Positions 36,412-50,321 of a stretch of 64,000 nt of DNA are shown piece after piece; within the stretch, counting starts at the first letter, position 1, and each line of letters opens with the position of its first letter. The notes under the pieces are model-generated. The model saw only the letters and a program-made list of their open reading frames with translations. It searched no databases and was not told the DNA's origin. A program made the translations under genes and the position numbers. The stretch lies in NCBI GenBank assembly GCA_030998225.1, contig JAPYXD010000686.1:2294001-2358000 (forward strand). The letters run 5' to 3'. Origin of the DNA: Diplolepis rosae (taxonomy: Eukaryota > Arthropoda > Insecta > Hymenoptera > Diplolepididae).

Positions 36412-38998
36412 TACTGGGGCAGTACTATACCAGTACCGGGCCAACGCTGGTCACAAATCTCTCAGTCGGCTTCTAGACAGCATTTGACTCCATACTGGGT
36501 CAGTACTACACCAGTACCGGGCCAACGCTGGTCACAAATCTCTCAGTCGGCTTCTAGACAGCATTTGACTCCATACTGGGTCAGTACTACACCAGTACCG
36601 GGCCAACGCTGGTCACAAATCTCTCAGTCGTATTCTAGACAGCATTTGAATCCATACTTGGGCAGTACTATACCAGTACTGCGCCAAACAGGGCATAAAT
36701 CGCTCAGTCGTATTCTAGACAGCATTTGAATCCATACTGGGGCAATACTATACCAGTACCGCGCGAACGCTCGGCATAAATCCCTAAGTCGGCTTCTAGA
36801 CAGCATTTTACTCCATACTGGGGCAGTACTATACCAGTGCAGCGCCAAACAGGGCATAAATCTCTCAGTCGTATTCTAGACAGCATTTTCCTTCATACTG
36901 GGGCAGTACTACACCAGTACCGTGCCAACGCTCGGCATAAATCCCTAAGGTGGCTTCTAGACAGCATTTTACTCCATACTGGGGCAGTACTGTTCCAGTA
37001 CCGTGCAAAGCTAGGCATAAATCCCTAAGACAGTTTCTAGACAGCATTTGACTCCATACTGGGGCAGTACTATACCAGTACCGCGCGAACGCTCGGCATA
37101 AATCCCTAAGTCAGTTTCTAGACAGCATTTGACTCCATACTGGGGCAGTACTATACCAGTACCGGGCGAAATCTCGGCATAAATCCCTAAGTCAGTTTCT
37201 AGACAGCATTTTACTCCATACTGGGGCAGTAATATTCCAGTACCGTCCCAAAGCTAGGCATAAATCCCTAAGTCATCTTCTAGACAGCATTTGACTCCAT
37301 ACTGGGTCAGTACTACACGAGTACCGGGCCAACGCTGGTCACAAATCTCTCAGTCGGCTTCTAGACAGCATTTGACTCCATACCGGGGCAGTAGTATACA
37401 AGTACCGCGCCAACGCTGGGCATGAATCCCTGAATCAGTTTCTAGACAGCATTTGACTCCTTACTGGGGCAGTTCTATACCAGTACCACGCGAGCGCTAG
37501 TCCGAAGTCCCTCATACATCTTCTAGATAGCATTTGACTCCCTACTGGGGCAGTACTATACCAGTACCGGGCGAAATCTCGGCATAAATCCCTAAGTCAG
37601 TTTCTAGACAGCATTTTACTCCATACTGGGGCAGTAATATTCCAGTACCGTGCCAAAGCTAGGCATAAATCCCTAAGTCAGTTTCTAGACAGCATTTGAC
37701 TCCATACTGGGGCAGTACTATACCAGTACAGCGCCAACGCTGGGCATAAATCCCTAAGTCAGTTTCTAGACAGCATTTGACTCCGTACTGGGGCAGTATT
37801 ATACCAGTACCGCGCGAGCGCTAGTCCGAAATCCCTCATACATCTTCTAGACAGCATTTGACTCCATACTGGGGCAGTACTATACCAGTCCCGGGCGAAA
37901 TCTCGGCATAAATCCCTAAGTCAGTTTCTAGACAGCATTTTACTCCATACTGGGTCAGTACTACACCAGTACCGGGCCAACGCTGGTCACAAATCTCTCA
38001 GTCGTATTCTAGACAGCATTTGAATCCATACTAGGGCAGTACTATACCAGTACTGCGCCAAACAGGGCATAAATCTCTCAGTCGTATTCTAGACAGCATT
38101 TGAATCCATACTGGGGCAATACTATACCAGTACCGCGCGAACGCTCGGCATAAATCCCTAAGTCGGCTTCTAGACAGCATTTTACTCCATACTGGGGCAT
38201 TACTATACCAGTACATCGCCAACGATGGGCATAAATCCCTAAGTCAGTTTCTAGACAGCATTTGACTCCATACTGGGGCAGTAATATTCCAGTACCGTGC
38301 CAAAGCTAGGCATAAATCCCTAAGACAGTTTCTAGACAGCATTTGACTCCATACTGGGGCAGTACTATACCAGTACCGCGCGAACGCTCGGCATAAATCC
38401 CTAAGTCAGTTTCTAGACAGCATTTGACTCCATACTGTGGCAGTACTATACCAGTACAGCTTTAACGCTGGGCATAAATCCCTAAGTCAGTTCTAGACAG
38501 CATTTGACTCCATACTGGGGCAGTACTATACCAGTACCGTGCGAAATCTCGGCATAAATCCCTAAGTCAGTTTCTAGACAGCATTTTACTCCATACTGGG
38601 GCAGTAATATTCCAGTACCGCGCGAACGCTCGGCATAAATCCCTAAGTCAGTTTCTAGACAGCATTTGACTCCATACTGGGGCAGTACTATACCAGTACA
38701 GCGCCAACGCTGGGCATAAATCCCTAAGTCAGTTTCTAGACAGCATTTGACTCCGTACTGGGGCAGTATTATACCAGTACCGCGCGAGCGCTAGTCCGAA
38801 ATCCCTCATACATCTTCTAGATAGCATTTGACTCCATACTGGGGCAGTACTATACCAGAACCGGGCGAAATCTCGGCATAAATCCCTAAGTCAGTTTCTA
38901 GACAGCATTTTACTCCATACTGGGGCAGTAATATTCCAGTACCGCGCCAAAGCTAGGCATAAATCCCTAAGACAGTTTCTAGACAGCATTTGACTCCA
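36412..38998. repeat. Truncated higher-order unit
   Basis: Starts B-B-B-L-A like the large units, but K is replaced by a monomer with CAGTGCAGCGCCAAACAGGG. It then runs into E, A, D-E, B, C-D-E and ends before the next B-B-B run at 38999. It includes one-base deletions at 37007 (CCGTGCAAAGC) and at 38491 (CAGTTCTAG), and a GCC to TTT change at 38461-38463. Confidence 0.78.
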
Positions 38999-39645
38999 TA
39001 CTGGGGCAGTACTATACCAGTACCGGGCCAACGCTGGTCACAAATCTCTCAGTCGGCTTCTAGACAGCATTTGACTCCATACTGGGTCAGTACTACACCA
39101 GTACCGGGCCAACGCTGGTCACAAATCTCTCAGTCGGCTTCTAGACAGCATTTGACTCCATACTGGGTCAGTACTACACCAGTACCGGGCCAACGCTGGT
39201 CACAAATCTCTCAGTCGTATTCTAGACAGCATTTGTATCCATACTAGGGCAGTACTATACCAGTACTGCGCCAAACAGGGCATAAATCTCTCAGTCGTAT
39301 TCTAGACAGCATTTGAATCCATACTGGGGCAATACTATACCAGTACCGCGCGAACGCTCGGCATAAATCCCTAAGTCGGCTTCTAGACAGCATTTGACTC
39401 CATACTGGGGCAGTACTATACCAGTGCCGCGCGATCGCTCGGCATAAATCCCTAAGTCGCCTTCTAGCCAGCATTTGACTCCATACTGGGGCAGTACTGT
39501 TCCAGTACCGTGCCAAAGCTAGGCATAAATCCCTAAGACAGTTTCTAGACAGCATTTGACTCCATACTGGGGCAGTACTATACCAGTACCGCGCGAACGC
39601 TCGGCATAAATCCCTAAGTCAGTTTCTAGACAGCATTTGACTCCA
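38999..39645. repeat. Eight-monomer higher-order repeat, 647 bp
   Basis: Order B, B, B, L, A, K, E, A. The start of the same order follows immediately at 39646. A matching eight-monomer unit lies at 43042-43688. The length is 8 x 81 minus 1, the missing base being the L core. Confidence 0.86.
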
Positions 39646-42600
39646 TACTGGGGCAATACTATACCAGTACAGCGCCAACGCTGGTCACAAATCTCTCAGT
39701 CGGCTTCTAGACAGCATTTGACTCCATACTGGGTCAGTACTACACCAGTACCGGGCCAACGCTGGTCACAAATCTCTCAGTCGGCTTCTAGACAGCATTT
39801 GACTCCATACTGGGTCAGTACTACACCAGTACCGGGCCAACGCTGGTCACAAATCTCTCAGTCGTATTCTAGACAGCATTTGAATCCATACTTGGGCAGT
39901 ACTATACCAGTACTGCGCCAAACAGGGCATAAATCTCTCAGTCGTATTCTAGACAGCATTTGACTCCATACTGGGGCAATACTATACCAGTACCGCGCGA
40001 ACGCTCGGCATAAATCCCTAAGTCGGCTTCTAGACAGCATTTGACTCCATACTGGGGCAGTACTATACCAGTGCCGCGCGATCGCTCGGCATAAATCCCT
40101 AATTCGCCTTCTAGCCAGCATTTGACTCCATACTGGGGCAGTACTATACCAGTACTGCGCCAAACAGGGCATAAATCTCTCAGTCGTATTCTAGACAGCA
40201 TTTTCCTTCATACTGGGGCAGTACTACACCAGTACCGCGCGAACGCTCGGCATAAATCCCTAAGGCGGCTTCTAGACAGCATTTTACTCCATACTGGGGC
40301 AGTACTGTTCCAGTACCGTGCCAAAGCTAGGCATAAATCCCTAAGACAGTTTCTAGACAGCATTTGACTCCATACTGGGGCAGTACTATACCAGTACCGC
40401 ACGAACGCTCGGCATAAATCCCTAAGTCAGTTTCTAGACAGCATTTGACTCCATACTGTGGCAGTACTATACCAGTACCGCACGAACGCTCGGCATAAAT
40501 CCCTAAGTCAGTTTCTAGACAGCATTTTACTCCATACTGGGGCAGTAATATTCCAGTACCGTGCCAAAGCTAGGCATAAATCCCTGAGTCAGTTTCTAGA
40601 CAGCATTTGACTCCATACTGGGTCAGTACTACACGAGTACCGGGCCAACGCTGGTCACAAATCTCTCAGTCGGCTTCTAGACAGCATTTGACTCCATACC
40701 GGGGCAGTACTACACCAGTACCGCGCCAACGATGGACATAAATCCCTGAGTCAGTTTCTAGACAGCATTTGACTCCATACCGGGGCAGTATTATACCAGT
40801 ACCGCGCGAGCGCTAGTCCGAAATCCCTCATACATCTTCTAGACAGCATTTGACTCCATACTGGGGCAGTACTATACCAGTACCGGGTGAAATCTCGGCA
40901 TAAATCCCTAAGTCAGTTTCTAGACAGCATTTTACTCCATACTGGGGCAGTACTGTTCCAGTACCGTGCGAAAGCTAGGCATAAATCCCTAAGACAGTTT
41001 CTAGACAGCATTTGACTCCATACTGGGGCAGTACCGTTCCAGTACCGTGCCAAAGCTAGGCATAAATCCCTAAGACAGTTTCTAGACAGCATTTGACTCC
41101 ATACTGGGGCAGTACTATACCAGTGCCGCGCGAACGCTGGGCATAAATCCCTAAGTCAGTTTCTACACAGCATTTTACTCCATACTGGGGCAGTACTATA
41201 CCAGTACATCGCCAACGATGGGCATAAATCCCTAAGTCAGTTTCTAGACAGCATTTGACTCCATACTGGGTCAGTACTACACCAGTACCGGGCCAACGCT
41301 GGTCACAAATCTCTCAGTCGGCTTCTAGACAGCATTTGACTCCATACTGGGTCAGTACTACACCAGTACCGGGCCAACGCTGGTCACAAATCTCTCAGTC
41401 GTATTCTAGCCAGCTTTTGAATCCATACTTGGGCAGTACTATACCAGTACTGCGCCAAACAGGGCATAAATCGCTCAGTCGTATTCTAGACAGCATTTGA
41501 ATCCATACTGGGGCAATACTATACCAGTACCGCGCGAACGCTCGGCATAAATCCCTAAGTCGGCTTCTAGACAGCATTTGACTCCATACTGGGGCAGTAC
41601 TATACCAGTGCCGCGCGATCGCTCGGCATAAATCCCTAAGTCGCCTTCTAGCCAGCATTTGACTCCATACTGGGGCAGTAATATTCCAGTACCGTGCCAA
41701 AGCTAGGCATAAATCCCTAAGACAGTTTCTAGACAGCATTTGACTCCATACTGGGGCAGTACTATACCAGTACCGCGCGAACGCTCGGCATAAATCCCTA
41801 AGTCAGTTTCTAGACAGCATTTGACTCCATACTGGGGCAGTACTATACCAGTACCGGGCCAACGCTGGTCACAAATCTCTCAGTCGGCTTCTAGACAGCA
41901 TTTGACTCCAGCTGGGTCAGTACTACACCAGTACCGGGCCAACGCTGGTCACAAATCTCTCAGTCGGCTTCTAGACAGCATTTGACTCCATACTGGGTCA
42001 GTACTACACCAGTACCGGGCCAACGCTGGTCACAAATCTCTCAGTCGTATTCTAGACAGCATTTGAATCCATACTAGGGCAGTACTATACCAGTACTGCG
42101 CCAAACAGGGCATAAATCTATCAGTCGTATTCTAGACAGCATTTGACTCCATACTGGGTCAGTACTACACCAGTACCGTGCCAAAGCTAGGGAGGAATTT
42201 CTCAGTCGGCGTCTAGCCAGCATTTGACTCCATACTGGCACATTGCTATAACAATACCACGCCAACGCTCGGCATTAATCCCTCAGTCAGCTTCTAGACA
42301 GTATTTGACTCCAAACTGGTGCATTATCATAACAGTACCGCGCGAACGCTCGGCATAAATCCCTAAGTCGGCTTCTAGACAGCATTTGAATCCATACTGG
42401 GGCAATACTATACCAGTACCGCGCCAACGATGGACATAAATCCCTGAGTCAGTTTCTAGACAGCATTTGACTCCGTACTGGGGCAATACTATACCGGTAC
42501 CGCGCGAACGCTCGGCATAAATCCCTAAGGCGGCTTCTAGACAGCATTTTACTCCATACTGGGGCAGTACTGTTCCAGTACCGTGCCAAAGCTAGGGAGG

Positions 42601-43688
42601 AATTTCTCAGTCCGCTTCTAGCCAGCATTTGAGTCCATACTGGCGCATTACTATAACAATACCACGCCAACGCTCGGCATAAATCCCTAAGGCGGCTTCT
42701 AGACAGCATTTTACTCCATACTGGGGCAGTACTATACCAGTACAGCGCCAACGCTCGGCATAAATCCCACAGTCGGTTTCTGGACAGCATTTGACTCCAG
42801 CTGGGGCAGTACTACACCAGTACCGGGCCAACGCTGGTCACAAATCTCTCAGTCGGCTTCTAGACAGCATTTGACTCCATACTGGGGCAGTACTATACCA
42901 GTACCGCGCGAACGCTGGGCATAAATCCCTAAGTCAGTTTCTACACAGCATTTGACTCCGTACTGGGGCAGTACTATACCAGTATCGCGCGAAAGCTCGG
43001 CATAATTCCCTAAGACAGTTTCTAGACAGCATTTGACTCCATACTGGGGCAGTACTATACCAGTACCGGGCCAACGCTGGTCACAAATCTCTCAGTCGGC
43101 TTCTAGACAGCATTTGACTCCATACTGGGTCAGTACTACACCAGTACCGGGCCAACGCTGGTCACAAATCTCTCAGTCGGCTTCTAGACAGCATTTGACT
43201 CCATACTGGGTCAGTACTACACCAGTACCGGGCCAACGCTGGTCACAAATCTCTCAGTCGTATTCTAGACAGCATTTGAATCCATACTTGGGCAGTACTA
43301 TACCAGTACTGCGCCAAACAGGGCATAAATCGCTCAGTCGTATTCTAGACAGCATTTGAATCCATACTGGGGCAATACTATACCAGTACCGCGCGAACGC
43401 TCGGCATAAATCCCTAAGTCGGCTTCTAGACAGCATTTGACTCCATACTGGGGCAGTACTATACCAGTGCCGCGCGATCGCTCGGCATAAATCCCTAAGT
43501 CGCCTTCTAGACAGCATTTGACTCCATACTGGGGCAGTGCTATTCCAGTACCGTGCCAAAGCTAGGCATAAATCCCTAAGACAGTTTCTAGACAGCATTT
43601 GACTCCATACTGGGGCAGTACTATACCAGTACCGCGCGAACGCTCGGCATAAATCCCTAAGTCAGTTTCTAGACAGCATTTGACTCCA
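39646..43688. repeat. 4,043-bp higher-order unit
   Basis: It aligns with 43689 onward at an offset of 4,043 bp (50 monomers minus 7), for example E with GTACTGTTCC at 40304 against 44347. It ends with the eight-monomer repeat 43042-43688. The 36412-39645 stretch is related at offset 3,234. Confidence 0.78.
43042..43688. repeat. Eight-monomer higher-order repeat, 647 bp, second site
   Basis: Same B-B-B-L-A-K-E-A order as 38999-39645. The following eight monomers start again with B-B-B-L-A-K at 43689. The E monomer has GTGCTATTCC rather than GTACTGTTCC. Confidence 0.86.
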
Positions 43689-45144
43689 TACTGTGGCAGT
43701 ACTATACCAGTACCGGGCCAACGCTGGTCACAAATCTCTCAGTCGGCTTCTAGACAGCATTTGACTCCATACTGGGTCAGTACTACACCAGTACCGGGCC
43801 AACGCTGGTCACAAATCTCTCAGTCGGCTTCTAGACAGCATTTGACTCCATACTGGGTCAGTACTACACCAGTACCGGGCCAACGCTGGTCACAAATCTC
43901 TCAGTCGTATTCTAGACAGCATTTGAATCCATACTTGGGCAGTACTATACCAGTACTGCGCCAAACAGGGCATAAATCGCTCAGTCGTATTCTAGACAGC
44001 ATTTGACTCCATACTGGGGCAATACTATACCAGTACCGCGCGAACGCTCGGCATAAATCCCTAAGTCGGCTTCTAGACAGCATTTGACTCCATACTGGGG
44101 CAGTACTATACCAGTGCCGCGCGATCGCTCGGCATAAATCCCTAAGTCGCCTTCTAGCCAGCATTTGACTCCATACTGGGGCAGTACTATACCAGTACTG
44201 CGCCAAACAGGGCATAAATCTCTCAGTCGTATTCTAGACAGCATTTTCCTTCATACTGGGGCAGTACTACACCAGTACCGCTCCAACGATGGACATAAAT
44301 CCCTGAGTCAGTTTCTAGACAGCATTTGACTCCATACTGGGGCAGTACTGTTCCAGTACCGTGCCAAAGCTAGGCATAAATCCCTAAGACAGTTTCTAGA
44401 CAGCATTTGACTCCATACTGGGGCAGTACTATACCAGTACCGCACGAACGCTCGGCATAAATCCCTAAGTCAGTTTCTAGACAGCATTTGACTCCATACT
44501 GGGGCAGTACTATACCAGTACCGGGCGAAATCTCGGCATAAATCCCTAAGTCAGTTTCTAGACAGCATTTTACTCCATACTGGGGCAGTAATATTCCAGT
44601 ACCGTGCCAAAGCTAGGCATAAATCCCTCAGTCATCTTCTAGACAGCATTTGACTCCATACTGGGTCAGTACTACACCAGTACCGGGCCAACGCTGGTCA
44701 CAAATCTCTCAGTCGGCTTCTAGACAGCATTTGACTCCATACTGGGGCAGTACTATACCAGTACCGGGCGAAATCTCGGCATAAATCCCTAAGTCAGTTT
44801 CTAGACAGCATTTTACTCCATACTGGGGCAGTACTGTTCCAGTACCGTGCCAAAGCTAGGCATAAATCCCTAAGACAGTTTCTAGACAGCATTTGACTCC
44901 ATACTGGGGCAGTACCGTTCCAGTACCGTGCCAAAGCTAGGCATAAATCCCTAAGACAGTTTCTAGACAGCATTTGACTCCATACTGGGGCAGTACTATA
45001 CCAGTACCGCGCGAACGCTCGGCATAAATCCCTAAGTCAGTTTCTAGACAGCATTTGACTCCATACTGGGGCAGTACTATACCAGTACCGCGCCAACGAT
45101 GGGCATAAATCCCTAAGTCAGTTTCTAGACAGCATTTGACTCCA
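43689..45144. repeat. Partial copy of the 4,043-bp unit
   Basis: Follows the order of 39646 onward: B-B-B-L-A-K-L, I, E, A with CCGCACGAACG, D-E, B, D, E, E. Relative to 39646-43688 it is two monomers shorter by 45145 (offset falls from 4,043 to 3,881). Confidence 0.75.
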
Positions 45145-47652
45145 TACTGGGTCAGTACTACACCAGTACCGGGCCAACGCTGGTCACAAATCTCTCAGTC
45201 GGCTTCTAGACAGCATTTGACTCCATACTGGGTCAGTACTACACCAGTACCGGGCCAACGCTGGTCACAAATCTCTCAGTCGTATTCTAGACAGCATTTG
45301 AATCCATACTTGGGCAGTACTATACCAGTACTGCGCCAAACAGGGCATAAATCTCTCAGTCGTATTCTAGACAGCATTTGAATCCATACTGGGGCAATAC
45401 TATACCAGTACCGCGCGAACGCTCGGCATAAATCCCTAAGTCGGCTTCTAGACAGCATTTTACTCCATACTGGGGCAGTACTATACCAGTGCCGCGCGAT
45501 CGCTCGGCATAAATCCCTAAGTCGCCTTCTAGCCAGCATTTGACTCCATACTGGGGCAGTAATATTCCAGTACCGTGCCAAAGCTAGGCATAAATCCCTA
45601 AGACAGTTTCTAGACAGCATTTGACTCCGTACTGGGGCAGTACTATACCAGTATCGCGCGAACGCTCGGCATAAATCCCTAAGACAGTTTCTAGACAGCA
45701 TTTGACTCCATACTGGGGCAGTACTATACCAGTACCGCGCGAACGCTCGGCATAAATCCCTAAGTCAGTTTCTAGACAGCATTTGACTCCATACTGTGGC
45801 AGTACTATACCAGTACAGCGCCAACGCTGGGCATAAATCCCTAAGTCAGTTTCTAGACAGCATTTGACTCCGTACTGGGGCAGTATTATACCAGTACAGC
45901 GCCAACGCTGGTCACAAATCTCTCAGTCGGCTTCTAGACAGCATTTGACTCCATACTGTGGCATTGCTATACCAGTACAGCGCCAGCGATGGGCATAAAT
46001 CCCTAAGTCAGTTTCTAGGCACCATTTGACTCCGTACTGGGGCAGTAATATTCCAGTACCGTGCCAAAGCTAGGCATAAATCCCTAAGTCAGTTTCTAGA
46101 CAGCATTTGACTCCATACTGGGGCAGTACTATACCAGTACCGCGCGAACGCTCGGCATAAATCCCTAAGTCAGTTTCTAGACAGCATTTGACTCCATACT
46201 GTGGCAGTACTATACCAGTACAGCGTCAACGCTGGGCATAAATCCCTAAGTCAGTTTCTAGACAGCATTTGACTCCGTAATGGGGCAGTATTATACCAGT
46301 ACCGCGCGAAATCTCGGCATAAATCCCTAAGTCAGTTTCTAGACAGCATTTTACTCCATACTGGGGCAGTAATATTCCAGTACCGTGCCAAAGCTAGGCA
46401 TAAATCCCTAAGACAGTTTCTAGACAGCATTTGACTCCATACTGGGGCAGTACTATACCAGTACCGCGCGAACGCTCGGCATAAATCCCTAAGTCAGTTT
46501 CTAGACAGCATTTGACTCCATACTGTGGCAGTACTATACCAGTACAGCGTCAACGCTGGGCATAAATCCCTAAGTCAGTTTCTAGACAGCATTTGACTCC
46601 GTAATGGGGCAGTATTATACCAGTACCGCGCGAGCGCTAGTCCGAAATCCCTCATACATCTTCTAGACAGCATTTGACTCCATACTGGGGCAGTACTATA
46701 CCAGTCCCGGGCGAAATCTCGGCATAAATCCCTAAGTCAGTTTCTAGACAGCATTTTACTCCATACTGGGGCAGTAATATTCCAGTACCGCGCCAAAGCT
46801 AGGCATAAATCCCTAAGACAGTTTCTAGACAGCATTTGACTCCATACTGGGGCAGTACTATACCAGTACCGGGCGAACGCTCGGCATAAATATCTAAGTC
46901 AGTTTCTAGACAGCATTTGACTCCATACTGTGGCAGTACTATACCAGTACCGGGCCAACGCTGGTCACAAATCTCTCAGTCGGCTTCTAGACAGCATTTG
47001 ACTCCATACTGGGTCAGTACTACACCAGTACCGGGCCAACGCTGGTCACAAATCTCTCAGTCGGCTTCTAGACAGCATTTGACTCCATACTGGTTCAGTA
47101 CTACACCAGTACCGGGCCAACGCTGGTCACAAATCTCTCAGTCGTATTCTAGACAGCATTTGTATCCATACTAGGGCAGTACTATACCAGTACTGCGCCA
47201 AACAGGGCATAAATCTCTCAGTCGTATTCTAGACAGCATTTGAATCCATACTGGGGCAATATTATACCAGTACCGCGCGAACGCTCGGCATAAATCCCTA
47301 AGTCGGCTTCTAGACAGCATTTGACTCCATACTGGGGCAGTACTATACCAGTGCCGCGCGATCGCTCGGCATAAATCCCTAAGTCGCCTTCTAGACACCA
47401 TTTGACTCCGTACTGGGGCAGTACTATAACAGTATCGCGCGAAAGCTCGGCATAAATCTATCAGTCGTATTCTAGACAGCATTTGACTCCATACTGGGTC
47501 AGTACTACACCAGTGCCGCGCGATCGCTCGGCATAAATCCCTAAGTCGCCTTCTAGACAGCATTTGACTCCATACTGGGGCAGTACTATACCAGTACTGC
47601 GCCAAACAGGGCATAAATCTCTCAGTCGGCTTCTAGACAGCATTTGACTCCA
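45145..47652. repeat. 2,508-bp higher-order unit, copy 1
   Basis: 31 monomers minus 3 bases. It starts B-B-L-A-K-E-A-A and ends with B-B-B-L-A-K, an M-like monomer, a B/K hybrid and L. It aligns with 47653 onward at 2,508 bp; for example GCCAGCGATGGGC and TTCTAGGCACC near 45980 recur near 48490. It includes the C/D hybrid monomer at 46278-46358. Confidence 0.87.
46278..46358. repeat. C/D hybrid monomer
   Basis: The left part (TAATGGGGCAGTATTATACC) is type C and the right part (GAAATCTCGGCATAAATCCC, then CATTTTACTCC) is type D. The monomer is full length and is followed by E. It fits an in-register deletion of exactly one monomer between adjacent C and D. The intact C-D-E order is 324 bp downstream at 46602. 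Confidence 0.8.
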
Positions 47653-50321
47653 TACTGGGTCAGTACTACACCAGTACCGGGCCAACGCTGGTCACAAATC
47701 TCTCAGTCGGCTTCTAGACAGCATTTGACTCCATACTGGGTCAGTACTACACCAGTACCGGGCCAACGCTGGTCACAAATCTCTCAGTCGTATTCTAGAC
47801 AGCATTTGAATCCATACTTGGGCAGTACTATACCAGTACTGCGCCAAACAGGGCATAAATCTCTCAGTCGTATTCTAGACAGCATTTGAATCCATACTGG
47901 GGCAATACTATACCAGTACCGCGCGAACGCTCGGCATAAATCCCTAAGTCGGCTTCTAGACAGCATTTGACTCCATACTGGGGCAGTACTATACCAGTGC
48001 CGCGCGATCGCTCGGCATAAATCCCTAAGTCGCCTTCTAGCCAGCATTTGACTCCATACTGGGGCAGTAATATTCCAGTACCGTGCCAAAGCTAGGCATA
48101 AATCCCTAAGACAGTTTCTAGACAGCATTTGACTCCATACTGGGGCAGTACTATACCAGTACCGCGCGAACGCTCGGCATAAATCCCTAAGACAGTTTCT
48201 AGACAGCATTTGACTCCATACTGGGGCAGTACTATACCAGTACCGCGCGAACGCTCGGCATAAATCCCTAAGTCAGTTTCTAGACAGCATTTGACTCCAT
48301 ACTGTGGCAGTACTATACCAGTACAGCGCCAACGCTGGGCATAAATCCCTAAGTCAGTTTCTAGACAGCATTTGACTCCGTACTGGGGCAGTACTATACC
48401 AGTACCGGGCCAACGCTGGTCACAAATCTCTCAGTCGGCTTCTAGACAGCATTTGACTCCATACTGGGGCATTGCTATACCAGTACAGCGCCAGCGATGG
48501 GCATAAATCCCTAAGTCAGTTTCTAGGCACCATTTGACTCCATCCTGGGGCAGTAATATTCCAGTACCGGGCCAAAGCTAGGCATAAATCCCTAAGTCAG
48601 TTTCTAGACAGCATTTGACTCCATACTGGGGCAGTACTATACCAGTACCGCGCGAACGCTCGGCATAAATCCCTAAGTCAGTTTCTAGACAGCATTTGAC
48701 TCCATACTGTGGCAGTACTATACCAGTACAGAGCCAACGCTGGGCATAAATCCCTAAGTCAGTTTCTAGACAGCATTTGACTCCGTACTGGGGCAGTATT
48801 ATACCAGTACCGCGCGAACGCTCGGCATAAATCCCTAAGTCAGTTTCTAGACAGCATTTTACTCCATACTGGGCAGTAATATTCCAGTACCGTGCCAAAG
48901 CTAGGCATAAATCCCTAGGACAGTTTCTAGACAGCATTTGACTCCATACTGGGGCAGTACTATACCAGTACCGCGCGAACTCTCGGCATAAATCCCTAAG
49001 TCAGTTTCTAGACAGCATTTGACTCCGTACTGGGGCAATACTATACCAGTACAGCGTCAACGCTGGGCATAAATCCCTAAGTCAGTTTCTAGACAGCATT
49101 TGACTCCGTAATGGGGCAGTATTATACCAGTACCGCGCGAGCGCTAGTCCGAAATCCCTCATACATCTTCTAGACAGCATTTGACTCCATACTGGGGCAG
49201 TACTATACCAGTACCGGGCGAAATCTCGGCATAAATCCCTAAGTCAGTTTCTAGACAGCATTTTACTCCATACTGGGGCAGTAATATTCCAGTACCGTGC
49301 CAAAGCTAGGCATAAATCCCTAAGACAGTTTCTAGACAGCATTTGACTCCATACTGGGGCAGTACTATACCAGTACCGCGCGAACGCTCGGCATAAATAT
49401 CTAAGTCAGTTTCTAGACAGCATTTGACTCCATACTGTGGCAGTACTATACCAGTACCGGGCCAACGCTGGTCACAAATCTCTCAGTCGGCTTCTAGACA
49501 GCATTTTACTCCATACTGGGTCAGTACTACACCAGTACCGGGCCAACGCTGGTCACAAATCTCTCAGTCGGCTTCTAGACAGCATTTGACTCCATACTGT
49601 GGCAGTACTATACCAGTACCGGGCCAACGCTGGTCACAAATCTCTCAGTCGGCTTCTAGACAGCATTTGACTCCATACTGGGTCAGTACTACACCAGTAC
49701 CGGGCCAACGCTGGTCACAAATCTCTCAGTCGGCTTCTAGACAGCATTTGACTCCATACTGGTTCAGTACTACACCAGTACCGGGCCAACGCTGGTCACA
49801 AATCTCTCAGTCGTATTCTAGACAGCATTTGTATCCATACTAGGGCAGTACTATACCAGTACTGCGCCAAACAGGGCATAAATCTCTCAGTCGTATTCTA
49901 GACAGCATTTGAATCCATACTGGGGCAATATTATACCAGTACCGCGCGAACGCTCGGCATAAATCCCTAAGTCGGCTTCTAGACAGCATTTGACTCCATA
50001 CTGGGGCAGTACTATACCAGTGCCGCGCGATCGCTCGGCATAAATCCCTAAGTCGCCTTCTAGACACCATTTGACTCCGTACTGGGGCAGTACTATAACA
50101 GTATCGCGCGAAAGCTCGGCATAAATCTATCAGTCGTATTCTAGACAGCATTTGACTCCATACTGGGTCAGTACTACACCAGTGCCGCGCGATCGCTCGG
50201 CATAAATCCCTAAGTCGCCTTCTAGACAGCATTTGACTCCATACTGGGGCAGTACTATACCAGTACTGCGCCAAACAGGGCATAAATCTCTCAGTCGGCT
50301 TCTAGACAGCATTTGACTCCA
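47653..50321. repeat. 2,669-bp higher-order unit, copy 2
   Basis: This is the tandem partner of 45145-47652. The length difference of 161 is fully explained by one deleted G at about 48870 (TACTGGGCAG) and a duplicated B-B dimer of 162 bp (49433-49594 and 49595-49756). The last six monomers (49838-50321) look the same as 47169-47652 in the lines compared. Confidence 0.88.
49433..49756. repeat. Duplicated B-B dimer (2 x 162 bp)
   Basis: Two consecutive copies of a dimer: a B monomer with CTGTGGCAG followed by one with CTGGGTCAG. The only difference noticed is CATTTTACTCC against CATTTGACTCC at the dimer centre. Copy 1 of the larger unit has a single dimer at the equivalent place (46926). Confidence 0.87.
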
